From CAVVDY01 sp963815775 (GTDB lineage Bacteria; Acidobacteriota; Terriglobia; Terriglobales; Acidobacteriaceae): a stretch of 64,000 bases of DNA. The notes under the pieces are model-generated. The model was not told the origin of the DNA and made no database searches. It worked only from the letters and a program-made list of their open reading frames with translations. Below are positions 44,687 to 53,728 of the stretch, in pieces. The first letter of the stretch is position 1. The number at the start of each line of letters is the position of its first letter. The stretch lies in NCBI GenBank assembly GCA_963815775.1, contig CAWFIB010000029.1:186001-250000 (forward strand), given 5' to 3'. The translations under genes and the position numbers were made by a program.

Positions 44687-44915
44687 TGCCTTGAGCGGAA
44701 GGTCGCTGACTGTTTCGCGCGGCGATACTCCAACTGATAGCTCGGCTTCTCCTTGCCGGTGACGGGGAAATAGAGGTATCCAGCAACTGGCCTGGAAATG
44801 TCGCCGCTTTTCAGTTCTCTGTCGCTCAGTTCAGTCTGGGTGGTCTTGCGATCGGAATCCGTCGTAGCCCTGACTCCAGGTTGTCGGATTTTGAAATCAG
44901 CATGAATAGAACAAA
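44687..44915 (-). pseudogene. Relic of a secreted/extracellular domain gene, frameshifted
   Basis: On the minus strand a 75-codon open stretch reads DFKIRQPGVRATTDSDR, ELKSGDISRPVAGYLYFPVTG and KEKPSYQLEYR, which is protein-like beta-strand sequence. After this the natural ending (ETVSDLPLKAK and a stop at about 44687) is found only after shifting by one base. No start is found upstream; a stop sits at about 44923. It looks like the C-terminal end of a degraded gene; family not recognised. Confidence 0.4.
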
Positions 44916-45077
44916 CTGTGAGTCATACGAGTTCCGAGAAAATCGCGTGCAACACGCGATAAATCACTTGGCATTACCGCTTCCAATGTCCTACTATTCA
45001 GACACCTTCCCCAAGATCAGTACACGTTTAAAGAAAAGTAGTCGTTTCGAAAGCGTTAAAGCTATAAGGAGGATGAA

Positions 45078-45728
45078 TTGAAACTGCGTTTCACAGTTGT
45101 ATTGTTCGCGATCCTGTGTCTGGCGCTCTCCGCTACCGCCTTCGCCGATAACGTACTTTTTGACGATGGCGCTACGAATGGCACCTACAATGCCTTCTTC
45201 ATTGATGGCCCCAACCCTGGCCCCTTCAGCCAGAATATTTCCGATGGGTTTGTTGCCACCGCCAGCGGTACGGCGAGCAGCCTGGACTTTGGTATCTGGG
45301 TGCCCACGGGCACTACACCAACCACCGTCTCCTGGTGGCTGGGAACCTCGGCGTTTGACGGTAGCCTCGGCAGCGGTACGGTTGCTCAGGTCCAGTACAC
45401 CTTCCACAACAGCAACGGATTCGGCTACGATGTTTACGATGCTCACATCGACGGCCTGTCCGGCAACATTGTTCAGGGCAATACCTACTGGCTCTCACTC
45501 GGTAACGCCAACGACAGCGGCGCTACCCAGTTTGACGCGTGGGACGTGGTTCCAGGTCCTGCCACCTGCGAATTCGCAGTGGGCGGAGTTGATCAGGGCG
45601 GCTGCGGAGATGGAGGCGAAGCCTTCACGCTGTATGCCAGCGCTGTACCGGAGCCCGGCACTCTGGCCATGATGGGTAGCGGCCTTCTGGCTGCTGCCGG
45701 CTTCCTGCGTCGCAGAATCGGTCTCTAA
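45078..45728 (+). CDS. PEP-CTERM sorting domain protein
   Basis: 216 residues. Signal peptide (KLRFTVVLFAILCLALSATAFA), a ~165-residue beta-rich mature region with Gly/Asn/Asp-rich loops and one Cys pair (TCEF, GCGDG), then the C-terminal sorting signal VPEPGT, membrane helix and RRR. Such proteins are moved by exosortase to the outer surface or into the extracellular polysaccharide. TTG start at 45078 with AAGGAGG upstream. No exosortase is present here, though an exopolysaccharide operon lies 3 kb away. Confidence 0.9.
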   Translation: MKLRFTVVLFAILCLALSATAFADNVLFDDGATNGTYNAFFIDGPNPGPFSQNISDGFVATASGTASSLDFGIWVPTGTTPTTVSWWLGTSAFDGSLGSGTVAQVQYTFHNSNGFGYDVYDAHIDGLSGNIVQGNTYWLSLGNANDSGATQFDAWDVVPGPATCEFAVGGVDQGGCGDGGEAFTLYASAVPEPGTLAMMGSGLLAAAGFLRRRIGL

Positions 45729-45751
45729 ACAACAACTCCATTCTCAACCAA

Positions 45752-45780
45752 GCCGGAGCTCCCGCTCCGGCTTTTCTTTT
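45752..45780 (+). terminator. Intrinsic terminator after the PEP-CTERM gene
   Basis: GCCGGAGC, loop TCCC, GCTCCGGC, then TTTTCTTTT: an 8-bp perfect stem with a T-rich tail, 24 bp after the stop codon. Confidence 0.93.
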
Positions 45781-45820
45781 GACCGAGTTCCACTGGAGGT
45801 CTGGGCAGCAATGCCAGTGG

Positions 45821-45906
45821 TGCCGGGAGGGGGACTTGAACCCCCACAACCCTTTCGGGTCTGCGGATTTTAAGTCCGCTGCGTCTGCCAGTTTCGCCAT
45901 CCCGGC
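45821..45906 (-). tRNA. tRNA-Leu(UAA)
   Basis: An 86-nt minus-strand tRNA with acceptor stem GCCGGGA/TCCCGGC, a long variable arm (AGACCCGAAAGGGTTGT), T-arm GGGGGTTCAAGTCCCCC and anticodon loop CTTAAAA, i.e. anticodon TAA read as UUA. Leu identity fits the long variable arm. CCA is not encoded; the discriminator is A. Confidence 0.95.
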
Positions 45907-46067
45907 TCAGGGGTGAGGACAACATCAGTATCGCACGCTGCCACGGTTCAGTCGTCCAGCTTCGCTTCGCTATAGTGCCTTGGTGTGCGGCATCCTGTGC
46001 GGTCTGCGATCCGCTCCCGCTCAGCCGGCAGTGCTGCTCAGCTCAGAAGTGCGCCCACCAACAAAGC

Positions 46068-46096
46068 AATAAAGAAGGGCAGCCTTATGGCTGCCC
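46068..46096 (-). terminator. Intrinsic terminator of the sialidase-fold gene
   Basis: On the minus strand GGGCAGCC, loop ATAA, GGCTGCCC is followed by TTCTTTATT, 45 bp after the stop codon of the gene at 46141. Confidence 0.85.
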
Positions 46097-46140
46097 CAAA
46101 GTCTTTCCGTCTATCAGATATCGGCCTAGCTGGCCCCTTA

Positions 46141-47667
46141 TTACTCGGGCACAACCGCCAGGTTAACGTCCTGCACCTGCACGCCGCTAACGTTGCGGCG
46201 GCCATCGGTCCAGGTAACGTAAGCATTGCTGCCCTGGGCGGTGCTGTAGTCGTAGTCACCGGCATAGCAGCTCTGAACACCGCCGTCCTGCTGCTGCGGC
46301 TGCGGGATGATCGAAGAGCTGATGGCGAAGTTCGCGCCCCAGGTAACGCCGTTGTCAGGCGACTGAGCACCATAGCGCTCATAGTTGCAGCCCGGATCAG
46401 TAGCCGCGTTGCAGGCCGTATTGACGCTGCGGCGGTCATACCAGGAGGCTGTAACCCTGCCGCTGGGGTTGACCGACAGCGAAGGCATCCACTGCACTTT
46501 GTACTGCGCATCCGTGTCGTCGTTCAGCTTGATCGGCGTGCTCCAAGTAGTGCCATCGTCGGTGGAGCGGGTGTAGAAGACGTCGCCGTTGTCCGAGCCG
46601 CTGCCGTGTCCGGCAAAGACATAGTGAATAACATTGTTAGGACCAACTGCAGGCTCGCCCCAACCCATGTGCCGCCAGATTGGATTCACTTTGGCGAAGT
46701 AGCCGCAGGTGCCGTCCCCCACAGCAGGGAAGCTCGATCCCATGGTGATCTGGGTCCAGGCGGCGCCGCCATTGCTCGAACGCCACATGACGTTGGTGCG
46801 GCTAGAAAGGCCGCCGCCGCCTTCGTTCATGCTGGCCACAAAAACGGTGTTGTACCCGCGCAGGGCGGCCCGATTCGCGGTCGGGCTAACCTGAGCTCCG
46901 GTGATCTGTACATCACGGATGAAGTTGCTGGTTAGCGTTTGCAGAGTCCAAGTCGTGCCGTCGTCGGAGTAAACCACCTGCAAAGCTCCCGAGCCAACGT
47001 TGAAGTTGTTGAAGGAGATATACATTCTGCCGTAACCGAGGCTGGTGGGGTCATTGTCAACCCACATCGACTCACGGTCGTCACCACTGTTGGTGTGCGC
47101 ACAGGCTCCGGTGCTCCAGTTGATGCCGTCGGGCGAGGTCCAAAGGCCGATACCCTGGCCGCCGCAACCGGACGCCAGATCGCCGGCAAACCACTTGTTC
47201 AGCTTCTTATTGAACACGACGATGGGGTCACCGTAGTTGGTGCCGTGGGTAGTGAAGGGAGGCGGCAGAATCTGGGTGAAGGTAGCAGCGCCGTCGGTCG
47301 AGTAGGAGACTCCGGAGTACTGGCCCAAATTGTGATCGTTGAAATTCACGACCACCGTTGAGCCGTTCTCCCAAACCATGTTCTCGCTCTTGGTGCAGCT
47401 CGTCGGGCCGCTGCAGGAGCGATTGCTGACCAGGACGTTGGGAGGAGCCGGGAAGTTGATGTCGCTGCCGCCCTCCGGCTCGCCGCCCTGCACGATGCCG
47501 CACTCAATCAGGGTCTGGCCGGCGCGCATGTTGTCCTGCTTAAGAAGATTCAATGCACTGATTTGCGAGCAATCAATGCCGGTGGATGTCATCTGCGCCA
47601 TCGCGGGTAGGGCGAAGGCACAGACAGCCAATGTGAGAATGCAAATGATAAGTTTGCGGTTACTCAT
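46141..47667 (-). CDS. Secreted sialidase-fold (BNR/Asp-box) beta-propeller protein
   Basis: 508 residues with a signal peptide (NRKLIICILTLAVCAFALPAMA). Six Asp-box-like motifs (for example SPDGINW, SDDGTTW, STDDGTTW, SPDNGVTW) repeat along the chain, the hallmark of a beta-propeller such as exo-alpha-sialidase. The catalytic Arg triad of true sialidases cannot be confirmed, so it may be a binding or structural propeller. The gene's ribosome site is AGGAGAGG, and a CCTGTT hexamer array sits directly upstream. Confidence 0.82.
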   Translation of the reverse strand: MSNRKLIICILTLAVCAFALPAMAQMTSTGIDCSQISALNLLKQDNMRAGQTLIECGIVQGGEPEGGSDINFPAPPNVLVSNRSCSGPTSCTKSENMVWENGSTVVVNFNDHNLGQYSGVSYSTDGAATFTQILPPPFTTHGTNYGDPIVVFNKKLNKWFAGDLASGCGGQGIGLWTSPDGINWSTGACAHTNSGDDRESMWVDNDPTSLGYGRMYISFNNFNVGSGALQVVYSDDGTTWTLQTLTSNFIRDVQITGAQVSPTANRAALRGYNTVFVASMNEGGGGLSSRTNVMWRSSNGGAAWTQITMGSSFPAVGDGTCGYFAKVNPIWRHMGWGEPAVGPNNVIHYVFAGHGSGSDNGDVFYTRSTDDGTTWSTPIKLNDDTDAQYKVQWMPSLSVNPSGRVTASWYDRRSVNTACNAATDPGCNYERYGAQSPDNGVTWGANFAISSSIIPQPQQQDGGVQSCYAGDYDYSTAQGSNAYVTWTDGRRNVSGVQVQDVNLAVVPE

Positions 47668-47680
47668 GTTTATTTCCTCT

Positions 47681-47707
47681 CCTGTTCCTGTTCCTGTTCC
47701 TGTTCCT
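47681..47707. repeat. Hexanucleotide repeat (CCTGTT x4)
   Basis: CCTGTT repeated about four and a half times in the 46-bp gap between the start of the sialidase-fold gene and the parvulin-type gene. It abuts the ribosome site, so length change could affect expression (inference). Confidence 0.9.
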
Positions 47708-47713
47708 TGCGTT

Positions 47714-48679
47714 CTACTTCTCTTGCTTTTCTTGCTCGCCCTTATCTTGGGATGGACTCGGAACCGGGTTCTTCGCCGCGGCTACGGGAGCGGCGAAATA
47801 TTCTTCGTCCAGCCAAACTCCGGTTTTCTTCTTCAGGGCATCCATCTCCTCGCGAAGTTTTGGCGCCTGAAGCTTCTTTTCAATGGTCGGCGTTGCCTGC
47901 CCGAGAGTAAGCCGATCCTTCTTTACCACTTCAAACAAAATTAGAGCGTCGGGCGTGTCCGCCACCTGCGACCACTCCCCTACTTTCATGTCGAACGATT
48001 GCTTCATGACATCAGGCAGGTCGTCGCGTTGGAAAGTCAGGGGGGAAACATCGATGGCGTCCTTGGTGTCTTTAATCAACTGCTTGGCGTCGGAGCCGGA
48101 GGCTAAAGCCTTGCGAATCTCTTCCGCCCGAGCTTGCGCTTCCGCGGCGGGCAGCCCGTGTCCGCTAGTGTGTTCGTTCTGCTTGAAGATGTACACCCGG
48201 CGGAGCGCCACCTCATCGAAGTCGTCGAGGTGCGAGTTGTAATAGGCCGCGATCTCCTGAGTTGTGGGCTTTGCTTTTTCCGAGAGGGCGTCGTATTCGG
48301 CGTTGGAGAGAATCTGGATGCGATTCATCTCCAGTTGCCGCTCAATCTCGGGCTTCTTGTTCAATCCGTGGGCGACAGCTTCCTGAGCAAGCATCAGACC
48401 GCCGGCAAAGTTCTCCGCCGTAGTCTTCTTTTTCGGCACGGCAGCGCCTCCCTGATCTTTCAGGAAGTCGCCGTACATGTCCTCAAACTGTGCTTGCGTA
48501 ATCTTGGTGTCGCCCACTTTCATGACGACCCGCTCGGATGGAGGAAGCGAATTGTTTGAATTGGACGATGTGGAGGTGGCGGATGTGCTACCCGTTGCGG
48601 GAGCCGAGGTCTGCTGAGCAAAGCAGACTGTCGAAACAACTAGAACAAGCAGTACTAGCCGTGTAGGGACCCGGTACAT
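47714..48679 (-). CDS. Parvulin/SurA-type peptidylprolyl isomerase-like protein
   Basis: 321 residues with a signal peptide (LVLLVLVVSTVCFAQQ), a Ser/Thr-rich linker, a SurA-N-like part (VVMKVGDTKITQAQFEDMYGDFL) and a parvulin-type C-terminal part (RRVYIFKQ...DVSPLTFQRDDLPDVMKQSFDMKVGEWSQVADTPDALILFEVV). The active-site pattern is diverged, so it may be a chaperone. End has a Lys/Glu/Gln tail. Same strand as the sialidase-fold gene, 46 bp upstream of it. Confidence 0.8.
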   Translation of the reverse strand: MYRVPTRLVLLVLVVSTVCFAQQTSAPATGSTSATSTSSNSNNSLPPSERVVMKVGDTKITQAQFEDMYGDFLKDQGGAAVPKKKTTAENFAGGLMLAQEAVAHGLNKKPEIERQLEMNRIQILSNAEYDALSEKAKPTTQEIAAYYNSHLDDFDEVALRRVYIFKQNEHTSGHGLPAAEAQARAEEIRKALASGSDAKQLIKDTKDAIDVSPLTFQRDDLPDVMKQSFDMKVGEWSQVADTPDALILFEVVKKDRLTLGQATPTIEKKLQAPKLREEMDALKKKTGVWLDEEYFAAPVAAAKNPVPSPSQDKGEQEKQEK

Positions 48680-49008
48680 TCAATTCCTTTGGCAAAGCAG
48701 CACACGCCCTCACCTGCGGGAGACGTAGCGGCTATCAGATTGGCGTCTAATGATCTGGAGTATACGCTCGTACTACCGACCTGACGGAAAGTACTATGGC
48801 GCTAGTACGGCGAGAATTATCGTTGCTCCTGCCGAGGAAAGCAAGTCATTTTTGTGTCACGACGGGAAGGCGACCCGGCACCAAGGTGCACTCGGAATGT
48901 TGTTCTTTCTCGGAGGCTTACGACTTCGATCGAATGTTGAAGGCGCGACCAAAGTGGTATGCAGTCATAATAAGGCCGGAATCCTGCAAATCGGCCATGT
49001 CGAACTGT
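48680..49008. other. Non-coding gap
   Basis: 329 bp between the HlyD gene's stop and the start of the parvulin-type gene. No gene, hairpin or repeat is evident; it must contain the parvulin gene promoter. Confidence 0.5.
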
Positions 49009-50310
49009 CTAACGCACCTTCACGTCAGGCTCGACCGACATGCCTGGGCGCAATAGGCCGTCTTTGTTGAAGTCCGAAGAGTCGTGGTCGTCAAAGTCCA
49101 CGCGAACCGGAATGCGCTGCACGACTTTAACGTAGTTGCCGGTCGCGTTCTCCGGCGGCAACAAACTGTACTTGGCACCGGTGGCGCCCCCGATGTTGGT
49201 GACATGGCCGTACCAGGTGCGCCCGCCATAGGTATCCACCTTAATCTTCACCGTCTGCCCTGGCTTCATGTAGGTGAGTTGGGTCTCCTTGAAGTTTGCG
49301 TTTACCCAGATATCCCGCAACGGTACGACGGACATCAGATCCTGACCCGTCTGAACATTCTGTCCCACCTGCACCGATCGGCTTCCTACAACGCCATCCA
49401 CGGGCGCGGTGATGGTGGTGTACTGCAGATTCAGTTGAGCCTGATCGAGCGCCGACTTGTACCGTAGTACCTGGGCACTTGCTGATTTGGCCCGCGCCTG
49501 TGTCGCCGCGACCTGCTTAGGAGTAATCTGAGCGTTGCGAATCTCGGCGTTTGCCTGGGTGATGCGCGATTGCGCCTGTCGCACCTGGGCCTCCGCCGCA
49601 AGCACCGACGCCTGCCGGGCTTCTACCGTAGCGTTGGCTCCGGTGGCGGCTGCAGTTGCAGCGTCGAACTGCTGTTGCGAGATCTCGCGCTTCCCCAGCA
49701 GTTGCTGATAGCGCTCCACATCAGCATTCAGCTTCTTCGCGTTGGCCTGCGCCTCAACCACCTGTGCCTTAGCTGCCGCCGCCTGTTTTTCCGCTGCCGA
49801 CAACCCCGCCTCTGCATTTTGCAAGTCAGCCTGGGCTGAGCGGATCTGCTCGGCCGACCCAACGCTCGACACCGGCACGCCGAACTCGGCGGCTTGGGCA
49901 TTGGCCTGGGAATCGGCGTATTCGGCCTGGGTGCGCTCATACGCTACTTGGTAATCAGTAGGATCCAGCCGCACCAGCACATCTCCCTTGTGCACGAACT
50001 GGCCATCATCGTAGTTGACCTTAATGACGTGCCCGCTCACGCGCGCGCTGATGGGATAAATATGCCCGTCAATCTCCGCGTCATCGGTGCTCTCCCAATG
50101 GCGGCTCTCCCACCAGAACCAGCCGACCCCCAACAGCACCAAAACCACGATCAGAAAGACGATGGGCTTGGCAGCGCGATGACGTTTTAGAAGGCTCCGG
50201 CGATCATCTGCCGGCGGCTGCGCTTCGGGATCGTGGTTCGTAGTTACCCGAGGTTCCTCGGATGCATGAGGTTGTTCGAGATCGCTCTGTTCAGTTGTGG
50301 TCGGGCTCAT
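49009..50310 (-). CDS. HlyD/EmrA-type membrane fusion protein
   Basis: 433 residues. One N-terminal membrane helix (PIVFLIVVLVLLGVGWFWWE), the lipoyl-like part DDAEIDGHIYPISARVSGHVIKVNYDDGQFVHKGDVLVRLD, a long coiled-coil of Ala/Gln/Glu-rich repeats (residues 130-290), then TTITAPVDGVVGSRSVQVGQNVQTGQDLMSVVP. It links an inner-membrane pump to an outer-membrane TolC. It follows the TolC gene by 35 bp. No EmrB/MFS gene lies downstream. Confidence 0.9.
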   Translation of the reverse strand: MSPTTTEQSDLEQPHASEEPRVTTNHDPEAQPPADDRRSLLKRHRAAKPIVFLIVVLVLLGVGWFWWESRHWESTDDAEIDGHIYPISARVSGHVIKVNYDDGQFVHKGDVLVRLDPTDYQVAYERTQAEYADSQANAQAAEFGVPVSSVGSAEQIRSAQADLQNAEAGLSAAEKQAAAAKAQVVEAQANAKKLNADVERYQQLLGKREISQQQFDAATAAATGANATVEARQASVLAAEAQVRQAQSRITQANAEIRNAQITPKQVAATQARAKSASAQVLRYKSALDQAQLNLQYTTITAPVDGVVGSRSVQVGQNVQTGQDLMSVVPLRDIWVNANFKETQLTYMKPGQTVKIKVDTYGGRTWYGHVTNIGGATGAKYSLLPPENATGNYVKVVQRIPVRVDFDDHDSSDFNKDGLLRPGMSVEPDVKVR

Positions 50311-50345
50311 CAGTTTACCTGTCCGTTTGTTTGATTCGATGGACG

Positions 50346-51920
50346 CTAGGGTCTCAGCGTCGTGGTTGTCTTCGGATTTTGCACCGGCGGCGGGGCAGCC
50401 GGACCTTGGGGCGACGGATTGGGATTTACATCCGGCGTCGTGGTCGTGCTACCCGGATCAGCCAGGTATTGTCTTGCCAGCTGCTCGGCATTGCCGATGG
50501 CGCGCGCCAGCAGCACCTTTGCAATGTTGTGGGCATACAGGCTGGTAATATATTGGTCGTTCGCCACGGCCAGCGACTGTTGCGCCTGTATCACTTCCAC
50601 GTTATTGGTCACGCCCGCGGCAAAGCGGTCCTGGGACTGCGCCAGCGTTTGCTGCGCCAGATCGAGGCCGGTCGTGGCCACTTGAACCTGCTGGGCCGCT
50701 GCTTTCAGATCCAGGATGGCATCCTGCACGTCCTGTTCAATGCCCGCCTTTAGATTGTCAACTTGCGCCTGGCGCTGCTTCAGCACAGCGTCAGCCTGTT
50801 GGACGTCAGCACGTACCTTGCCCCCTTGGAAGACCGGAACGGTCAGCGTCGCCCCAAGCGTGTAAGCCGGACCCAACGAGCTGGGGGTAAAGCCCAGCAC
50901 TCCGTACTGGCCGGAGGCGCCCAGGCTGGGAAGGTATTCTTTCCACGCGGCAGAGCGTTTGAGTTCCGCCGCTTTGAGCAAAGCCAACGCCGATTGATAA
51001 TCGGCGCGCGTCTGCAGGGCGCGCTCGTAAGCCGTATCCAGATCGATTTCGGGAACCGGATGGTAGGGGACGCGATTCACCAGGCGAAACTTCTGTTGCA
51101 CCGGCAAACCGATTACACGGGCCAGCGCAATACGCTGCTTCTCCAGACTGTTCTCCGCCTGGATGAGGGTCTGCTGCTGTGCCTGCAACTGGACCTGTGC
51201 CCGTAATGTATCGATCTGCGGCGCCAGCCCGGCGTTCTCCTGATCATGCGCGAGTTGGTAAAGCGCTTGTGCGGTCTTTACCTCGGCCTGCACAGCGGTC
51301 ACGCGCGATTCGGCGGCCACCGTCAGAAGATAGTTCGCCCCCACCGCGAGGATCACGGTGTCGCGGGCGTCCTTGTAGCTGAACTGTGCGGCCTGGACGT
51401 TCTGTTTTGCCGCCCGCAGTGAGTCGATCTTGGAAAGATCGCCGAAGTCCCATACCGCGTTGGCCTGTGTCTCGAAAAGCCCGAAGGGCCCCACGGAGGT
51501 GGGGAAACCCGGGAAGGTAAATCCGAAAGCCTTGAGGTTGATCTTTTGCACCTGCTCGGTGATGGCGCCATTCACATTGGGCAGCAATTCACTCAGCGCT
51601 TTCAATCGCGCGGCTCGAGCCTGGTCTGTGACGCGATCGCTCAGGTACAGTCCGAGGTTGTATTTCAGCCCCATGTCCAGCGCCTGGTCGAGGGTGAGAT
51701 CGATCGTCGCGGCCGTAGCCTTGCCCTGCGGCAAAGAACCCGCGAACGGGTCGGTGTTGCGCTGGATGACCTGCTCGGGAGAAGGTAGCGGCGTCAAGCC
51801 TGTCGCGTTGGTGCCCTGGGCCAGTAACGAAGTTGAGCAGAGGATGAGAAGCGCCGCGATTAGCGACGCCCTGCCAGCCAGCCGCCGGTCAAAATTTGCT
51901 TTGCATCCCAGTCGTTGCAT
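50346..51920 (-). CDS. TolC family outer membrane efflux protein
   Basis: 524 residues with a signal peptide (SLIAALLILCSTSLLA) and two OEP-type repeats: long coiled-coil helices around residues 130-260 and 350-480, e.g. DAILDLKAAAQQVQVA...LAQSQDRFAAGVTNNVEVIQAQQSL. The C-terminal tail is Pro/Thr/Asn-rich. I start at ATG 51920; the frame extends to 51944. It is the outer channel of the efflux module, first gene of its operon, with operator-like palindromes just upstream of the start. Confidence 0.9.
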   Translation of the reverse strand: MQRLGCKANFDRRLAGRASLIAALLILCSTSLLAQGTNATGLTPLPSPEQVIQRNTDPFAGSLPQGKATAATIDLTLDQALDMGLKYNLGLYLSDRVTDQARAARLKALSELLPNVNGAITEQVQKINLKAFGFTFPGFPTSVGPFGLFETQANAVWDFGDLSKIDSLRAAKQNVQAAQFSYKDARDTVILAVGANYLLTVAAESRVTAVQAEVKTAQALYQLAHDQENAGLAPQIDTLRAQVQLQAQQQTLIQAENSLEKQRIALARVIGLPVQQKFRLVNRVPYHPVPEIDLDTAYERALQTRADYQSALALLKAAELKRSAAWKEYLPSLGASGQYGVLGFTPSSLGPAYTLGATLTVPVFQGGKVRADVQQADAVLKQRQAQVDNLKAGIEQDVQDAILDLKAAAQQVQVATTGLDLAQQTLAQSQDRFAAGVTNNVEVIQAQQSLAVANDQYITSLYAHNIAKVLLARAIGNAEQLARQYLADPGSTTTTPDVNPNPSPQGPAAPPPVQNPKTTTTLRP

Positions 51921-51922
51921 AT

Positions 51923-51949
51923 TGTATCTAATACATACATGCATGTATG
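51923..51949. promoter_or_regulatory. Overlapping palindromes, probable TetR operator
   Basis: TGTAT-CTA-ATACA (51923-51935) overlaps the perfect 16-base palindrome CATACATGCATGTATG (51934-51949). They lie between tolC and the divergent tetR start. TetR regulators bind such symmetrical sites. Confidence 0.7.
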
Positions 51950-52037
51950 GAATCTTTCAAGGCTCTTAGATGACGAAGATTCGCCGGACGTTGCGGAAAA
52001 TAAACGGAAACAGGAAATACGCTTAATAACTCCTTAG

Positions 52038-52670
52038 ATGATGCTTCCACGAGAAAAGAAGGGCCCGCCTACCGCCTCCCGTCACCAGGAACGGACGGAC
52101 CTTACCCGCACCCGCTTCCTGCAAGCCGCGGAAAAGATCTTTGCGCGCGACGGCTTTGAGGCCGCCAAGCTGGAAGAAATTGCCGCTGAGGCAGGCTACA
52201 CCCGAGGCGCCTTCTACGCCAATTTCGAGAGCAAAGAAGACCTGTTCTTTGCGCTGCTGGAGCGGGAAACCACCTCTCGCATCGAAAACGTGCGCAAGCA
52301 TGTTGGCAAGTGCCAGAGCTCGTCGGAAAAACTGGCTGCGTTGCGCCAGTTCTGGCTCGGCATGTGCCTGGATCGGCGCTGGAGTTTGCTGGCCATGGAG
52401 TTCAAGTTGTTCGCGCTCCGCCACCCTGACGTCAAGGCGCGACTTACGGCTATGCATCGCAGGCTGGTAACCTCGGGCGTGGAGATTCTGGAGCAGATCA
52501 TGGAAGACCTGGGCCAGACGCTCCCGGTCTCGGCCTATGGGGTGGGAATGGCATTTTTCGCACTCAGCAGCGGTCTCACGGTACAACATATGCTCGACAA
52601 GGCAGGGATGCCCGAGGATGCGGTGCGCGAGATCATGATGCGATTCTTCGACGCGATTACCGCCAAGTGA
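52038..52670 (+). CDS. TetR family transcriptional regulator
   Basis: 210 residues. N-terminal HTH: RTRFLQAAEKIFARDGFEAAKLEEIAAEAGYTRGAFYANFESKEDLF, a typical TetR helix-turn-helix. The C-terminal all-helical domain (residues 70-205) would bind a drug-like ligand. Divergent from tolC-hlyD, with a palindromic site in between, so it is likely the efflux repressor. Confidence 0.92.
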   Translation: MMLPREKKGPPTASRHQERTDLTRTRFLQAAEKIFARDGFEAAKLEEIAAEAGYTRGAFYANFESKEDLFFALLERETTSRIENVRKHVGKCQSSSEKLAALRQFWLGMCLDRRWSLLAMEFKLFALRHPDVKARLTAMHRRLVTSGVEILEQIMEDLGQTLPVSAYGVGMAFFALSSGLTVQHMLDKAGMPEDAVREIMMRFFDAITAK

Positions 52671-52704
52671 AAATTGTGGAGCTTAAGGATTCCGCCTGGC
52701 GGGG

Positions 52705-53724
52705 TTAGCGCGCTGGCATGTTTCCAGCCTCGCTGGTCGAGGGCCGGGTCATCAATTCTCGGATAGCATCTTTCGGTGATTTGCCCTGTTGAAGGATGGC
52801 GTGCATCTGTGCTGTGATCGGCATTTCGACGTTCATCCTAAGCGCCAGCCCGATCGCGGCATTTGTCGTCAGCACCCCTTCGGCGACCATGCCGTGCATT
52901 CCCGCAATGATCGCTTCCAGCTTTTGCCCTTGACCAAGCGCAACCCCGACGCTGCGATTGCGCGACAGGCCTCCGGTGCAGGTGAGCACCAGATCGCCTA
53001 GCCCCGACAGCCCGGCCATGGTATCTTGCCGGCCGCCGCAGGCGACGGCAAGACGTGTGATCTCCGCCAATCCACGGGTGATGAGGGCGGCAACCGAGTT
53101 GTGCCCCAGCCCCAGGCCGTCCAACACGCCGGCGGCGATGGCCACAATGTTTTTCAGTGCGCCGCCGAGTTCGACGCCGACGACATCATCATTCGTATAA
53201 AGACGAAAGCTCGGATCGCTAAACTCACGTTGCACGGTCTGCGCGAGGTCTGCGTCCTTGGAGGCGATGGTTATGGCCGTGGGATGTCCCTGCGCTACTT
53301 CCTTCGCGAACGACGGACCGCTCAAGGCGCCAATGCGGGCAGGAAATGGAACTGTGGCAGCGATCACTTCCGTCATGCGCAGCAGGGAGTCGTTCTCGAT
53401 TCCCTTGGTTGCGCTGACGAACAGCATCTCCGGACGGAGATGTGGCAGCATGGCGCCAAAAAGATGGCGGGTATGGTGCGAAGGCATAACACTGACAACA
53501 ATTTCCGCCCGTTGCAGGGCCTGGGCGAGATCGTTGGTAGCGAGCACCGTTGCTGGAATTCTTTCATCTGGGAGGAACAGGTGGTTGACACGCAGGGCGT
53601 TGATGCCCTCACACAGGTCGGGCTCATGAGCCCACAGTCTCACATTGTGGGACGCCTTGCGACCGAGCACGATGGAGATGGCGGTTCCCCAAGCACCGGC
53701 TCCAATGATGGCAATCTCGCTCAC
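52705..53724 (-). CDS. gpsA: Glycerol-3-phosphate dehydrogenase [NAD(P)+]
   Basis: 339 residues. Rossmann motif IIGAGAWGTAISIVL (4-18), GALSGPSFAKEVAQG, GGALKNIVAIAAGVLDGLGLGHNS (active-site Lys) and GLGDLVLTCTGGLSRNR. It supplies sn-glycerol-3-phosphate for phospholipids. GTG start at 53724, 4 bp after the plsY stop; the longer frame to 53790 lies inside plsY and is rejected. It is the last gene of the cinA-thpR-plsY-gpsA run. Confidence 0.93.
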   Translation of the reverse strand: MSEIAIIGAGAWGTAISIVLGRKASHNVRLWAHEPDLCEGINALRVNHLFLPDERIPATVLATNDLAQALQRAEIVVSVMPSHHTRHLFGAMLPHLRPEMLFVSATKGIENDSLLRMTEVIAATVPFPARIGALSGPSFAKEVAQGHPTAITIASKDADLAQTVQREFSDPSFRLYTNDDVVGVELGGALKNIVAIAAGVLDGLGLGHNSVAALITRGLAEITRLAVACGGRQDTMAGLSGLGDLVLTCTGGLSRNRSVGVALGQGQKLEAIIAGMHGMVAEGVLTTNAAIGLALRMNVEMPITAQMHAILQQGKSPKDAIRELMTRPSTSEAGNMPAR

Positions 53725-53728
53725 TGGT

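Noticed and set aside
47681..47707. Possible CRISPR-like array
   Set aside because: Six-base units without spacers. This is a microsatellite, not a CRISPR.
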